From Argopecten irradians (taxonomy: Eukaryota; Mollusca; Bivalvia; Pectinida; Pectinidae): 64,000 nt of DNA. Of the stretch, positions 23,810 to 37,200 are shown one piece after another (the first letter of the stretch is position 1; each line of letters starts with the position of its first letter). The translations under genes were made by a program, and so were the position numbers. The notes beneath the pieces are model-generated. The model did not search any database. It was not told the DNA's origin and saw only the letters and a list, made by a program, of their open reading frames with translations. The stretch covers positions 10,168,383 to 10,232,382 of the forward strand of contig NC_091139.1 in assembly GCF_041381155.1 (NCBI RefSeq), written 5' to 3'.

Positions 23810-24455
23810 AGTGGATGGGGTTTAAGATTAAAAATAAATTTTTGTTGAATATATAATTTTGGGTCAATTGTTAGAAACATTAGCGACGTTCATATTAGCT
23901 GTTTATAGCTTAATTGCCGGCGTGATATTTTGCACACGAAAACAGATTTTGTCAGGAACGTAACGTTAACTTATTCTAAACAAATTATAATTATAAATAG
24001 TACATTTCTTATAGAATTATGATATTTCGTATAAACGATATAAAAACTAACCAAAAATATTTGGCTATTCTTTGTGTCTTTATGTTCTGGAAAAAACCGC
24101 ATGTTATCAGAGATTGGAACTTTTGTAAATAATCCTATTAATTCCAAGACATCCGCGGACTACCCGCCGGCGGTTTTCACAATATATTACATTTATTTTG
24201 TATACATTAATGAAACGTATTGGTGACCTATTTCAATTTTATATTTCCTGAAATCTATCTGGCAATATATAAATGATGCTTTTAAAAATCATTCCAAATC
24301 CCATTTCATTTTCTACTCTAGTGAAAACGTCTGTGAACATAAGACTACTTGGCAGATCAAATGAATCTACCGGCGTTGTCGAAGTGTACTACATGTACGA
24401 TGGTCATTGAGGAAGTGTATGTACCTCCTTACAGAGAACAACCAACTAAATAATT
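23810..24455. other. Intergenic, no gene seen
   Basis: No supported exon, hairpin or repeat match recognised. Confidence 0.4.
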
Positions 24456-24459
24456 TTAC

Positions 24460-24790
24460 ATAGACCACAGTGTTAAACTTTGTTAAAGTTTGGTAATGTA
24501 TTATTAAAACAAAGGAACATTAGTTAGCTATTGTGTTCTATAATTAAAGTCAATGTTCTCACATAACACTAGATAGAAAAAAAATGGGTACTTCAGCTCA
24601 AACTCAAACCAGGGTACATGTAGTTATATTGAAATCAGGCGCATTTTTCACTAAAAAGTACTGAAATTCTAATGTTTTTACTAATTAATTATCAAAATTG
24701 ATATTTTGAACCTAAATCTCAATCTAAATTTCCAAATTCATATCATGGTTATCTAGGAAAAATTACCCGTCAGAAAACATTTTTACTTTT
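24460..24790 (+). repeat. Diverged duplicated block, copy 1
   Basis: This stretch aligns along most of its length with 57825-58145 in the same orientation. Shared landmarks are 'tttacatagaccacagtgtt' (versus 'agatcgcagtgtt'), 'ataattaaagt', 'actagatagaaa', 'cttcagct..aactc', and 'ctaaat..caatctaaattt'. Neither copy appears to be coding. It could be an old transposon or part of a segmental duplication that also produced the receptor paralogs. Confidence 0.65.
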
Positions 24791-24799
24791 GAAATTCAT

Positions 24800-27700
24800 A
24801 ATTAGCCTGCCAATCAGCGGCCGGTTGTAAAAATTCTATCCTGGGCTGAATCTTGTATACACAGGGAACATTTCGAAGGTATTTTCTTTATTTAGTTGGT
24901 TGTTCCCTTACATGATTTTCATAACAGTAGTACGATGGTCGCGTGTAGAATGCTGAATTATGTGTGTTTGTTTTGTAAATATTTTCACTGAAATCGGACT
25001 CGATGAAAATACTTAAAATGTCCCGTTTCATTTACTATGAACTTGGCTAACCTAGATATACATCGGTTTTCGCACACGAAAATATTCTAACGTTATACCT
25101 ACTTTAACCTATTACGTATACTATCTTCGTACTAGGCCTGCTGTAAATTTTAAAAGTTTTTGTTTGTAAGTGAAAGTATCATGGACAAATTTCTACAATT
25201 TTAAGAAAATTTAATAAACTCTCATTTTGCAGTTTTATCATTAATGTTGATCACATCGTCCTTTTACCGTTTTACTGACCCATGTTTATCATATCTTACG
25301 GTACTGAATAAGACGATACCATATTCTATATAACAGTGAATTATAAATATTGTATTAGATGCTATCAAAAGTGTTTTTCTGTTGTGATGTTGTGATACCT
25401 ATATGACAGAAAATAAATAAATCATTATAATACTGTGTATCTCTTTTAACTATTCAACAAACCCTCAGCTGTACATCAGTCTTTAAGTAAAGAGACAAAA
25501 CGTATTATATAATTACGAAGCATTATGACTTAATTGATATGCCAATCTGGCCAAACCCGTTGGTTTTTCTTTGTAAACTCGACTAAAAGCTATACATATA
25601 TTTATAACACAAAAGATCGTCAAGTTAATTATATTATTACTTATTCTAAAATTATGTTGAGATAACGTCTGTTTTTATAGGATTATTTTCATGATCTAAT
25701 CCCCGTTAGATTCATAGAAATGTATGACATTGTTGTGGTGACATCAACGTTAACGTTACACTGCTTTCATATTATCATATGCCCATGACATTGACAGTGT
25801 AGACGAACTGTTAATTATAAAATTTAATGTTATCGAACGTAATAGAAATGATTCCAACGTTTTTGATCTAGGCAAAGTGATCGTAGAGCAAGCTTCACAA
25901 TTACGGCCGTTTCGTCGATTTTATAGACAAATATTGTAAGATTCTTTATAGACAGACGTCATGGAAATACAATAAATGTAATGATAAACAATCTAATTGA
26001 TAATCTTGACAGAAAATGGAATTAATGCTGCATTTTTTACACCACGTATGACATCGCAGGATGAACAATGTGATTAGCTGCGGAAATTTCAAGTGAGCGG
26101 AGCTTTGTGATATCATAATGTAAGAAGCAATCTGATTGTCTAATGGTTAAGTAGCGGGACGATCTCAAATTACTTTATAGCTGACGAATTTTGGATAAAT
26201 TTTAAGGAGATATATATACGACATTGTATGCATCACTGCATCCTTTATAATTTTAGAATGAGGATAGAACTTCAAACGTCTCGTGTTATAGCTAAAATCC
26301 ATTATCTATTTTCCAGAGTAGTCATAAAAAATGACATTCCATCCCCTAAATAACAGGCCTTAGGACCGTAATGATATACAGCCATCACGATTCTTCAGTC
26401 GTCTTCCGCAGTCCGTCACCCTTGGCCCACCATGAGTGATGCTTAAATTAATTTACCAATGGAAACCAACAAATGATCCAGTGATTGGGGGATGGTTATT
26501 CGATTATATTTATTAAGATATATTTACATATGCCCTTATAGTCAACGGAAGGGGAGTTGTGTTCAAATTAGCTGGAGCGGATGACAACCAAATTTGTGTA
26601 AAATATATTGAAAAAGGACAATCAGTATTAATATAGATTACATTCATCCAACCTCAGGTGTCTCAAATTTTCATGTATGCATTAAAAGTATTCTACATTT
26701 TGATATAAATATATGAAATTTGACGTGAAACGTCACTGTAACACTACAAGCATTTGTCTTATTAAATAAGTCTAGTACATCAAAGTTGATAATATCAATA
26801 TATTAGGAAATTAACAATCTAGCACTGAAAAAACCCCACAGAAATCACACCGACATGGATGTGGGATAAGCACATATTGAAATAAAGGTAGACTTGTTAC
26901 TCGAATGCCGCGGCGCGCCTGTAATTGGCAAATAAGGTGAATATTCCTATCACGAAATACGGTAGTAAATCACGGTGAACACACCATTACACGATATGAG
27001 TAAATGTATGTGTTTATATAACACATGAATGGAAGCGATATGAAATTAAAATAATAGTCTGATTTAATGAGTAATGATAGAATGTGTCTTTAACAGAAAG
27101 TACATCTGTATATTTTATCACAGGCTTAATAAGAACAAATTCTTAATCACGTTTTACCATCAAATAATAATATTTATGGTGACATTTTTATGCCAAATTT
27201 TGGCCAGACACACATTTCACATCTACATGCATTGCACCGACTCAAACATTAAACATTTGGAACTGGTCCAACCTAAATACCCAACCAGCAGGCTCCGAAA
27301 CATTCACCTCTCTATGAAATCTGCTGTCTAAAAGGGTATTTCCAGAAATTTATTTTTAGTTTAGTTCAAATGATGCTAATCACGAAATCTAACCCTAGAT
27401 ATTAAAGCCACTTTTTAGTGACATTGTTTATCTGTACCAGGAAAAGATGGTGATGTAAACTGTATGTACTAATGATAACATCGGGTTACATTATATTGAT
27501 ATACATGTCTCTGTATCATAGCCAGATTATTAAAGGCTCACTACATTTCCGAAACAGAAATTAAAAAAATTCATAATATGTAATATTTATGGCATAAATG
27601 GGGTCCGAACTCTTCCGAAACGGGTCATGAACTTTCCGACTTCCGTTCGGCAATAATCGTAACTTCTATGGCGACCAGTTTAAATGAAGGAACGTTTACA

Positions 27701-27950
27701 TATATCGACTTTCAACAATTGCTGAACCAAAGTTATTAAAAACATTTTAATATTCTTTAATATATCTTAATTACAACTACATCTACAAATCCTAACAATA
27801 TCGGAGTCGAATTTAACTTGAATTTTCGTTGATAGTTACGTATAGTGTGATTTTAATAATGCGGGACTCTACAAAATTATCAATCTGTTTACAATTAAAT
27901 TTTATATATCAAAAGCCGTTCCGGTTATGGTATGCACTTTTATAGTTTAC
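24800..27950. other. Long intergenic region upstream of the receptor gene, no gene seen
   Basis: AT-rich sequence of about 3 kb without domain-bearing or splice-bounded exons. It probably contains the receptor's regulatory region, but no specific site can be supported from sequence alone. Confidence 0.5.
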
Positions 27951-27961
27951 CAACAAAATTA

Positions 27962-27969
27962 TATAAATA
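27962..27969 (+). promoter_or_regulatory. Putative TATA box of the receptor gene
   Basis: TATAAATA followed by G is a good match to the core-promoter consensus and lies about 300 bases before the receptor ATG. Transcription would start near 27990-28000 with a leader of about 270 bases. The leader has overlapping open frames on both strands that show no domain. Confidence 0.35.
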
Positions 27970-28269
27970 GATTTAGTAAACGAGGAAGAACGAGTAGGTC
28001 ACATGAAGCATCACTTGCGACAGAGGTACTGCTCAGATAAGAATCATTGAGACTATCAAGGTACATAAATTATCTGGATATCAACATCCAATCATCAGTG
28101 TTAGGAGCGTTAACTTCATCAATACGGAAGTTGTCATCTTTAACCTTTAATTCTGGACCTTGTGACTTGATAAGTAGATTCCCGAATCTGGATGATGATA
28201 ACTGCGCTTTTCTGAAACGTCCGCGGTAGTTCATACCGACACCCAGGCACACATCAAGTGAACACAACT

Positions 28270-31200
28270 ATGGCAACTCGACTTGGTTTTTATGTTGTTA
28301 TTGCATGTTTTTACATCGACCTGTGTCTAGGGTAAGTGTACAGACTTTTTTGTTTATACAGCTTTTATTGCACATCCTTAGATGCTATCGAAATGAAAAA
28401 CTATATTTATATAAATGAAAACAGTTTCATAAGTTTATTATTTAATATACGTATAAATGTTAGATACCGAGATGTATGTACCAGCAGTAGATATTATAGT
28501 GTATTGTTAGATATAAAAACATGAAAGACCTACGATCCCTATCTTTGGGCATACGTAGAAGAATGGAAAAAAAGTTTTATAAATATCTGTAATGCTGAAA
28601 TGAATAACCTCTTTTTGCAGAAACACTCATGCGAACCTTATTTCATTGTTATGTCAATCACGAAATATTTTGCACAGGCTAAGTTAGTTTCCTTGATACA
28701 GGGTCCGCAACGTAAATAAATATTAATGACCAAAAAGTTGCGTCACTACATGTAGATAACTATCAAGACCGGATAACTTATAAGTTTTAACTGCAGATTA
28801 ATCTTTTAATCTTTTTATGATGATTTTGAGGATGTGTGGCTTTTTGTTTGCAGTAACTCTTGTTACTTGTATTCTCAAAGTGTGAAATACAGAACGGAAC
28901 ACGTCAAATCTGGCTGGTAAGAAACTCACTGAACTTAACCATTTTATTTTCATGGCATACAAATGTGTGCGTTATTTTGCGAGAAAGAACGCAAATTGAA
29001 TGTTTTTTCGTGAATAAATGTAAATGTTTCATGAGATATTATATACAAGTAGTATTATATACGGTTTGCAGGAGATAATCTGCACACGTATAGACTAATA
29101 CAGAAACAATTCCTAAGTCATTTTTTAGTCCCATATGAGGTGATTGAGAATTGAAAGCAAAACTTTAAGTGTTAAAAAAGAACTTCTATTTTATGTTGAT
29201 AGTACTATTTTGTTTTATAAAATCATTAATTGATAATTAAAGTAATGTTTAATGCAGTGTTGTATTTAAAGTATATCATTTTGAGATGGACTCTCTAAAG
29301 TAGATGTTTTCAAAAATACATGTCAGGAAAACACGACCGTATCATTTTGTTTTATAATTTAGTGTATATGAATGTACTTCTCTCCTCCGATTCAGGTAGA
29401 CCAACTTCTTTTCTTAATTTTGCGTTTTTATACTTAGGCTTTTATTGCGACGTTTTCTTGATTTTGTTGTTTCTAATTTATAGGTGGGGTAGAAAAACCG
29501 TTGTTCGAACGTATTATGTAAGGAATTCGCATTGTTGTGATGGCTACTACTATGCATCCTGTACTCCTCGTAAGTATTGGCAATACACTCCAGAATTGTT
29601 CACACGTCACGTACACATGCAGTAAATTATATAATCATTATTTTCTCCAATACTTGACAGGGTTATCCCGCGATTGCCAGGGAAAAGATAACTCTGTCTT
29701 TTACAGGGTAGGGAAATGACAGCTCACACGTGCTAGACAATGACGTGACGTCATCATTACATGCGGTGACTATTGTCGACGACGTCATTGATTTTGACGC
29801 ATTGCGGCATTCTTATGATGGTGGCGCTTCGGGAATGTTTCTATATAACTGTATTTTCATCATGTTTCGTTTAAGTATAGGAGAAAAAGATTCAAACATG
29901 AGCCTGTCAGGTGGACAGGGATATCTCAACCTTCGTGAAAGATTTTGGCCGTCAATCCTCGGCAAGCCTCGGGTTGACCAGCCAAAGTCTTTCACTTGGG
30001 TCGAGATATCACTGTCCACCTCACAGACCCATGTAAGATTATATTAATCTTACTTTGTACAAAATAAAAAAGATGAAAAATGAATTCCAGTAATGTTCGA
30101 CAATACCGTGTACTGCAAACAAGCTTGCGACATAGTTTCGTCCTATTTTACAGTGATTTTTCTTGATTTAAACATATATGGTTCTACTCGACATGTGTTT
30201 CATAATTGATTTTCCCGTTTAGAAATGGCCTAGAAAATACACGAAATTTAATCTCACGAAGGAATAAGAATATAAGTAAATAAATATATGTACTTTTCCT
30301 TAATTTTGAAGAAAACATCTGATAAAGTGTGACATATCATTTCGCTTAATAATAATGGAGTTCTCTGGAAATTCTTTGAGTTCTGTTAGACATAAGCCTT
30401 ACTAAGAACGTCTCGAAAACTCATGAGTTTCATAGGGAAGAGGCACAAAAAGTTAAGGGATCTGTAAGAAACACGTTTAAGAAATGTTGTATACCGCTTA
30501 TTAATTTTATCACTTCAATTTTTATAGCTGTCTGCAATCCTCCCTGTGTTGGTGGAAGATGCGTATCCCCTAACAGGTGTCAATGTGACCACGCACATAC
30601 TGGAAGCCATTGTCAGACAGGTAAAATGATGAATTGGTGTCATCCGGGTGTAAATTGTTAAAGTACAAACCACAGTGCAATCAATTTTAAGAAACAAAAA
30701 CGATATCAAGAAATTATTTAAATATCGAAACCACTGCATGAATTTTTCATTTACACCAAGCCTATGTGAATTTTTTTTTTGTAACCTAGCATAGGTGACC
30801 CACATTAAGCAGAAAAAAGTTCTACTACACGTGCAAATAGTCTCTATAATTCCTAGCTTTAGAGAAGCTGCAAGGCAAGTTATGTAGATTACATATAGAC
30901 AACCATAAATAGAGAATTTTACGTCAACAACAAATTTACGAGACAATATACAATGCCGGCACATGATCTTGTGCACCTAAGAGTTTCATAGCCGATAGAT
31001 AATTCGTTAAATATTTATTTATTGTTATATAATGGTGGCAGCAAGGAACAAGCATTTGTTTTTCAGTACCTTCCAAAAATAAATGGTATTTTTTCAGTTT
31101 ACCAAAAATAAACGAAAAACATTGACCTTACCCCATGTTGAAACTGGAAGTAAACACGGCACATGATCTTGCGTAGTACACTACAATCCAATTTTAATCA

Positions 31201-34200
31201 TATTATGATATTCAATTTATTTAGCTGACCATTCAAATTTCAATGAAGAAAAAAATAATTGAATTATAAATCACCTTGCAATTTTTAAAAATGTCAAATA
31301 AAAAAATGCTGGCGACTTTTTAAATCAGACAGCGATTTCCGCCATTCTTCAAATATCATCCCATTGTAACACGGCACGTCTGCATCTTAGACTAAAAACT
31401 GAGATTGTTTTAGAACTTACATTGCCATTCTATACTATATATGTCTGAAAAAGTTCGTTTCTTCATTAAAATCAGAGGAAATTACAAGTGTGTGGCGCGC
31501 AAGATCATGTTACTTTAGTGTATCAGTTATCCCGTATACGCAGAGATCGTAACTGTAGGTTAATATATTTTCTCATTCTACGTTCTAAATAATAAACAGT
31601 GTAATAGTAAGCATATATCAGTCACATCCCGTTTTTTATTAACAGATAACAGTTATCAAACTTATGATATTGCCTTTATGATTATGAACAGTGGACACTT
31701 ATATATCAGTGAGATAAGTTGATGGCAACTGTATGACGGATATATTTGTCGTTTATCATTTTTATCTTTTATCGTCAGGCTGTTTTTAATTTAAAATTTT
31801 GATTTGAAAAAAATAACATTGAATATTGTTGGGACAGTGATTCATTGTTGTCACTTAATTGTAAAAATGAATGTAATCGCGTGTGGATATTTTCGCGCAG
31901 ACAGCTTTCAAACAGTTCACAGTGTGATAGTTTAAATATTCATTGATCAAAATTTCTACAAGTTCGCACATAAATACATGAGGAGTTGTATAGACAAATT
32001 GTTACCTGACTCTCTATATAAATGTAAATGAAGTAATTTCGCATATTGACCGGTCAATAGTTTGACTGTTGACAGGGGCGGAACGTTTGCATGCGTTTAT
32101 TGTTGACATCGTAGTTAAATGTTGAAGTCATTAAATGTTGAAGTCATAAACACCGGCGTGCCCGATCGACCCAAATACCGGTATTCTTTCGGCGAAAGTC
32201 TTTCTCACAAGAAGCTCAGTGATAAGTTTGGAAACAGTTTATAGGGTTGGTCCCAACACCGAAGAAAGTGTTTTGACTGTTGACTGAAAAGGCATGAAAC
32301 AACTGTATAATGTCCACGCCGCGAATAATTCCATTTTTACATTATTTAACTTCTCGTTTTGGCAATTACAGTCAGTGGCCATAATACAGTACGCAAGTGG
32401 ATTTTTTTACTATATATTTTTAGTAATTTTAGATTTTTAAAAACTCCTCTCCAGAAATCAATTGAAAACGTTAAACATTCAAAGTTGACAACAAAGAAGC
32501 TAGGTACCAAGTGCTTATTTTAAAATAATGAAATGATCTTCCGTTGCAAAAGTTTTGAGCGATAACATCCAAACAACCTTTAATGACATCGCCATTTCCT
32601 TCTTTTTCTATTGTAAAATGGCGTCACAAAAATGACATAACTATAATTAAGATCGATTTCTCGATAAATATGACACGGAAAATATTTTAAATAATTTGTA
32701 AAGGATGCAAATTTAGTTCTTAGTCAGTGTATAAAATCTTGTTATGATGAAAAGCAGAATGACTTAAGTTATGACAATTCAAAATATATAAAATTACTAA
32801 AAATTACTAATGATATATTGCAAAATTTTTCCTTGCATACTGTATTATGGTCACTGTATATCAGAGACACACTTCAATGACAATGGTAAGAAGAAAACGT
32901 TCATTGGTGTCATTTGTATTATACATGTATATCGGATCTTAAATTAATGTTCATTTCATAAAATCTCATATGCAATGGACACGAATTTAAAATATTTTTT
33001 ATCAACTATAAAAACCTACCTTTCAAAGAGTCTCACGTCAAAATGTGTTACTAAAATCCAGAGGTGACCGCATTTTGTCCTACCGTCCTCGAAATCCTGC
33101 CGTCATGCTATATTTCCTGACGTCATTTTATTGTTTCTGTCTTGACATCACAGGGAATTTCCAGCCAGTAAAAATCGCTTCAGGTCATATTACACTAGTG
33201 ACACATGCACTGTATATCAAGCGGATTATGAGATAAAGATTCATCTGTAATTATTCTGTATATATTTGAATGTTCAACTACTTATGGAAAATATAATCGA
33301 CATATTTGTGTAACCTATAGCTTAACCTTTTACTTGTTAATAAATATATATAAGTTTCACAAAAAATAGAGCAAGGATTGTGATGAAAACTATGAGAAAC
33401 TGTCGTCGGGATGTAGTTATTCGGAAGCAAACCATATTGGTTAATGAATGTAAGATGCCAGTAATTTATTGAAGAACGTTAACTCGCTAACTTAACTCTC
33501 TGAAAATATAAGGATTGAAAATTGACTTATGACTAATGATTATTTCCGATGATAATGCATGGTTATAAAAATTATCCTCAAACACAAAAATATAATATGT
33601 ATCCCTTTAACATTTATACTGATATCTGCGTAATGTGAAAGGATAATAAGAAACCTGAAAGACTATCTACACAGCTGCACAGTGATTTTTAATGGACGTT
33701 GCAAAAGAAGCAGTATACAATTGGTAATACAAATTCCAATGTAATCAACGTTCCTTATTTTTCAGGAACTTAAATTTTCAATAGGTTATTAAAAGAGAAG
33801 TTTTTATTAATTTGTGCCTACTATGGAGAATTGTTGATAAAGTAGTATCCTTAAGCTTTAGAATACCGATAAAACCATTCCCACATATTTTATAAGATGA
33901 ATAAATATCTTCTGCTTCTTCTCAACTCTGTTCTATCAGAGTTACTTCCCTTCGCTTCATACTTTTCATCTCAAATCCAGGTAAATTAAAATTGAGTCTG
34001 AAATTCTCTCTGTTTACAGTTACGTGCTCACACTTGTATCCTTGCTTTCCTGGAACTTGTACCTTTCCACACAACTGTCACTGTCAGGCAGGTTTCTCAG
34101 ACAGCACATGCTTAACATGTAAGTATAGTATACATGGATTCAAGTAACAACAGTTACTGGCTATAAAATATTGCCTTGAAATACACTATTCTTTATAGTT

Positions 34201-37200
34201 TATTACATAGATTAACTTTAACTTTTGCTATAATACGTACACTTTATCATCCAATAATGTAAAGCCAGTAAGTGTCCTTGGGGGTCATCGCTTTCACCCT
34301 ACAGATGGTCATAAAATCCGTACTGTGAGAGATGAAGAAATAGTAGCTAGATCGAGGAATTTAGACTCGCTAAAATCTATTTTTACCATTTTAGGTTCAA
34401 ATTTTGAAAAGTTTGAGTTACGAAAATGATCGCTTATATGGCACTATAAAAGCATCTATAAGTAAACAAATTTTCGTGAATTTAGAATAAACCTTTAAAA
34501 ATTATTTCATATATATTGTTTTTGTCTGTTTGCTGTAGTGCAAAAAGACCAATCACCCACCATTCTTCGAGCCAGTGCCTACCTAATCAACAGAGAACGG
34601 ACAAGTGGTCAAATATTCGGCAAGTTGTTGGCGGATTCTACGTCACCAGACAGTGATTATGTAGATACCATCTGGGTGCTGAAGCACGATTTCAACATCA
34701 TCAACATTTACTTTGAATCAATATACAACGCTCCGGTACTACAAGGGGACGGTATTTATATCGGTTATCATAGCCTTGGCTTAGTCGACGCTAGGGCACA
34801 ATTGACATTGTCAAAAATTCAACAGCAAGGTAAGATTGACAAAAGATTTTAGTCATGGGATTTGTTCACGGAAGTTTTTTATTATATAAATTTTGAAATT
34901 GTTAGAGGAGAATATAAATGACTTTTCAACTTCTCATGTAATTTTCTTTTTCTATTTCCATATGGTGATAGTAGTTGCTATCTAAGATGACAACAGTTTA
35001 GGGAAGTACCATGACATTGTTGATAACTCATGTTGAGCATCTGAACACTTGATTTTCTAATAAAAAGAGATGGTGTATACTCACAAGCATTCAATAGTTA
35101 TGACCAAGTGTGACCAATCAATGTTAAGCAGTGTTTCCTTTTAAAAGATAACTGATCTATTTGTTTATTTTAAATTCATTCATCGTTAAGATACCATTCT
35201 AATCTAAATGTAAATTTGATTAAACATTGTTATCTAAGTTAAATAAAACAAAAAAAAACATGACAGCATAATAGGAAAGCAAAACAAGTAAAAGGGATGT
35301 AACTCTATGATCACAGTCCACTTATATTAAAAATTTGAAAGTAATAACTTCGTTTAGATAAACAATGTTTTGATTTTCTTGATATTACCTAAAATAAAAC
35401 TTAAAAAAAATTTAAATTGGTTCGTAGCATTGATTTTTATCTCATGTCATTTCCAGCAAAGTCGAATGATTCCAAACAATATTGATGATATAAAAATAAA
35501 TTGCATTGAAAACAATAATATTCATAACTGTTATATTAATTCCATACATTGTTAGAGTTATAATTTCCGTATATTGTTTTCGTATGAGTATACGTTTATC
35601 CTCACAGGATCGTCGACGACGTATAGGCATCAGAAGACCTACACCTGTCCGCAAAATCCAACTCCATCGTCCCCTCACAAGGATGTGTTAAAATGTAACA
35701 TAACGGACAATGACTTCGACTGGTTGTTAGAGAACGGCGATACGTAAGTTCGAACAATGATATAATATTCATTTAACAGAAATTAATTTCCCTTGTTTTT
35801 TTATAATTAATCGTACTTTCTGATTGACCAGATTCTTTTTACCAAGGACAGGTCCGAGAATGACGTAAAAATCCGACCTTATCATGAAGGCACAATAGAG
35901 ATATCGATGTTGCTAAAATATTCCTTTGGAAATCAATAGAAACATAAGTTTAAATATATTGTATTTGATCAAGTAGCTTTAAAAATATAAGCATTGATGT
36001 CACTAACGTTTAATTTCATCGGGTTATGAAATAGATTTTGTTTGCACTCATTCCCGATGAAATTAAAAAAATAATGATATCAATGCATAAACATATTTTT
36101 TTTCTAAATAGTACTTTGTTATTGTTCTGGAAGATAAATATATCATATAATATTTATCATTATTATACCTCAAGTGAGAATCCTGCATTCTGATTGGTCG
36201 AGGGATATTTGGTATTTTACACTATCACACGGCAGGTATCATTAGAACAATATGAAACAATAGACACGTTCATAACAACCCATAGCAACGGGTGATAGTG
36301 TATTTTTGACAGTGCAAAATATTAACCGCCCGACAGAAGCGCACTCGTTTCTTTTTTGTTGCCATCTTTGTTTTTTGAAGCACCGCTTCAAAGTTTATCT
36401 GGAGCTATTAAGTAATAGATTTGCCAAATTAGTCTGTTTATCAATACCCTTTTTTCACACGGAGAGTTTTCACATTAAGTACGGAGAGCTCCGTTTACAA
36501 ATTTCGCTTATCGTCAAAGCGCTATATGTTAGTATATTAATACCGTCGATGATTAGGTGAACGAAAGACATGCGATTACAAGCGTTTTCGTGACGTTGCT
36601 AATGTTGTAAAAAGACGACGGGACGAAGCCTAAATTTGTTGAGATTTACAAAAACGTTAATATTTTAACAAACTCAGAAGACAAGACAACAAGAATATTT
36701 CACTGAATGCTTGTTGGGAGTATCATTTTTCACAATATAACGGTAATAAGCGCTGCCGAGTACAGTATGGACGCTGATATGTTATTTTACTGTCGCCGGT
36801 AAGTTTTCGACTTTTGCAAATATAAGTAAAATATTTAAATAAATTGCAAATATTTGGAAACTAGTATTATTACTAGACTTTTGGTATAATAAATTGAATA
36901 CTACTTGCATTAGAGGATTACAGTGCCCAGTGTCACCCCTCGGAATAGCACTGTCACCCTCGGGTTCGCCTCGTGTGACAGTGATATCTTCGGGTTGACA
37001 AGTACTGTCACCCTCTAATGCAGGTAGTATTTATATATTATTGCATCAAACGACATATCGGATAGTTTTCTTTGTATAATCTCATCAGTATACTTGTCTA
37101 TCTACATATATATATGGCAATTTTCTACTTGTGGAACCAATCTTTACCGGCCAACGATGCTGCTGGTTACGGTGACATCCGGCATAGAAAGTTACTTATT

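Larger units (their letters stand above)
28270..34118 (+). other. N-terminal module: signal peptide, EMI-like domain, two EGF repeats
   Basis: Exon 1 encodes '[20 protein letters not shown]' and leaves in phase 2. Exons 2 and 3 form the EMI-like domain (phases 2-2 and 2-1), ending '[11 protein letters not shown]'. Cysteines at residues 24, 59, 60 and 68 are kept. Two cysteines present in the minus-strand paralogs (after residue 35 and at the exon 2/3 junction) are absent, and exon 2 is 9 nt shorter. Exons 4 and 5 are each one EGF-like domain bounded by phase-1 introns, the classic shuffling arrangement: '[11 protein letters not shown]...CQCDH' and '[13 protein letters not shown]...CHCQ'. The same exon plan appears twice on the minus strand at 51.8-61.0 kb. 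Confidence 0.88.

Noticed and set aside
28047..28267. Overlapping open frames on both strands just before the receptor ATG
   Set aside because: They lie in the presumed 5' leader, have no domain and no splice context; an upstream open frame is possible but unsupported.
30515..30976. Long open frame antisense to the first EGF exon
   Set aside because: It overlaps a splice-bounded, six-cysteine EGF exon on the plus strand and itself shows no domain.
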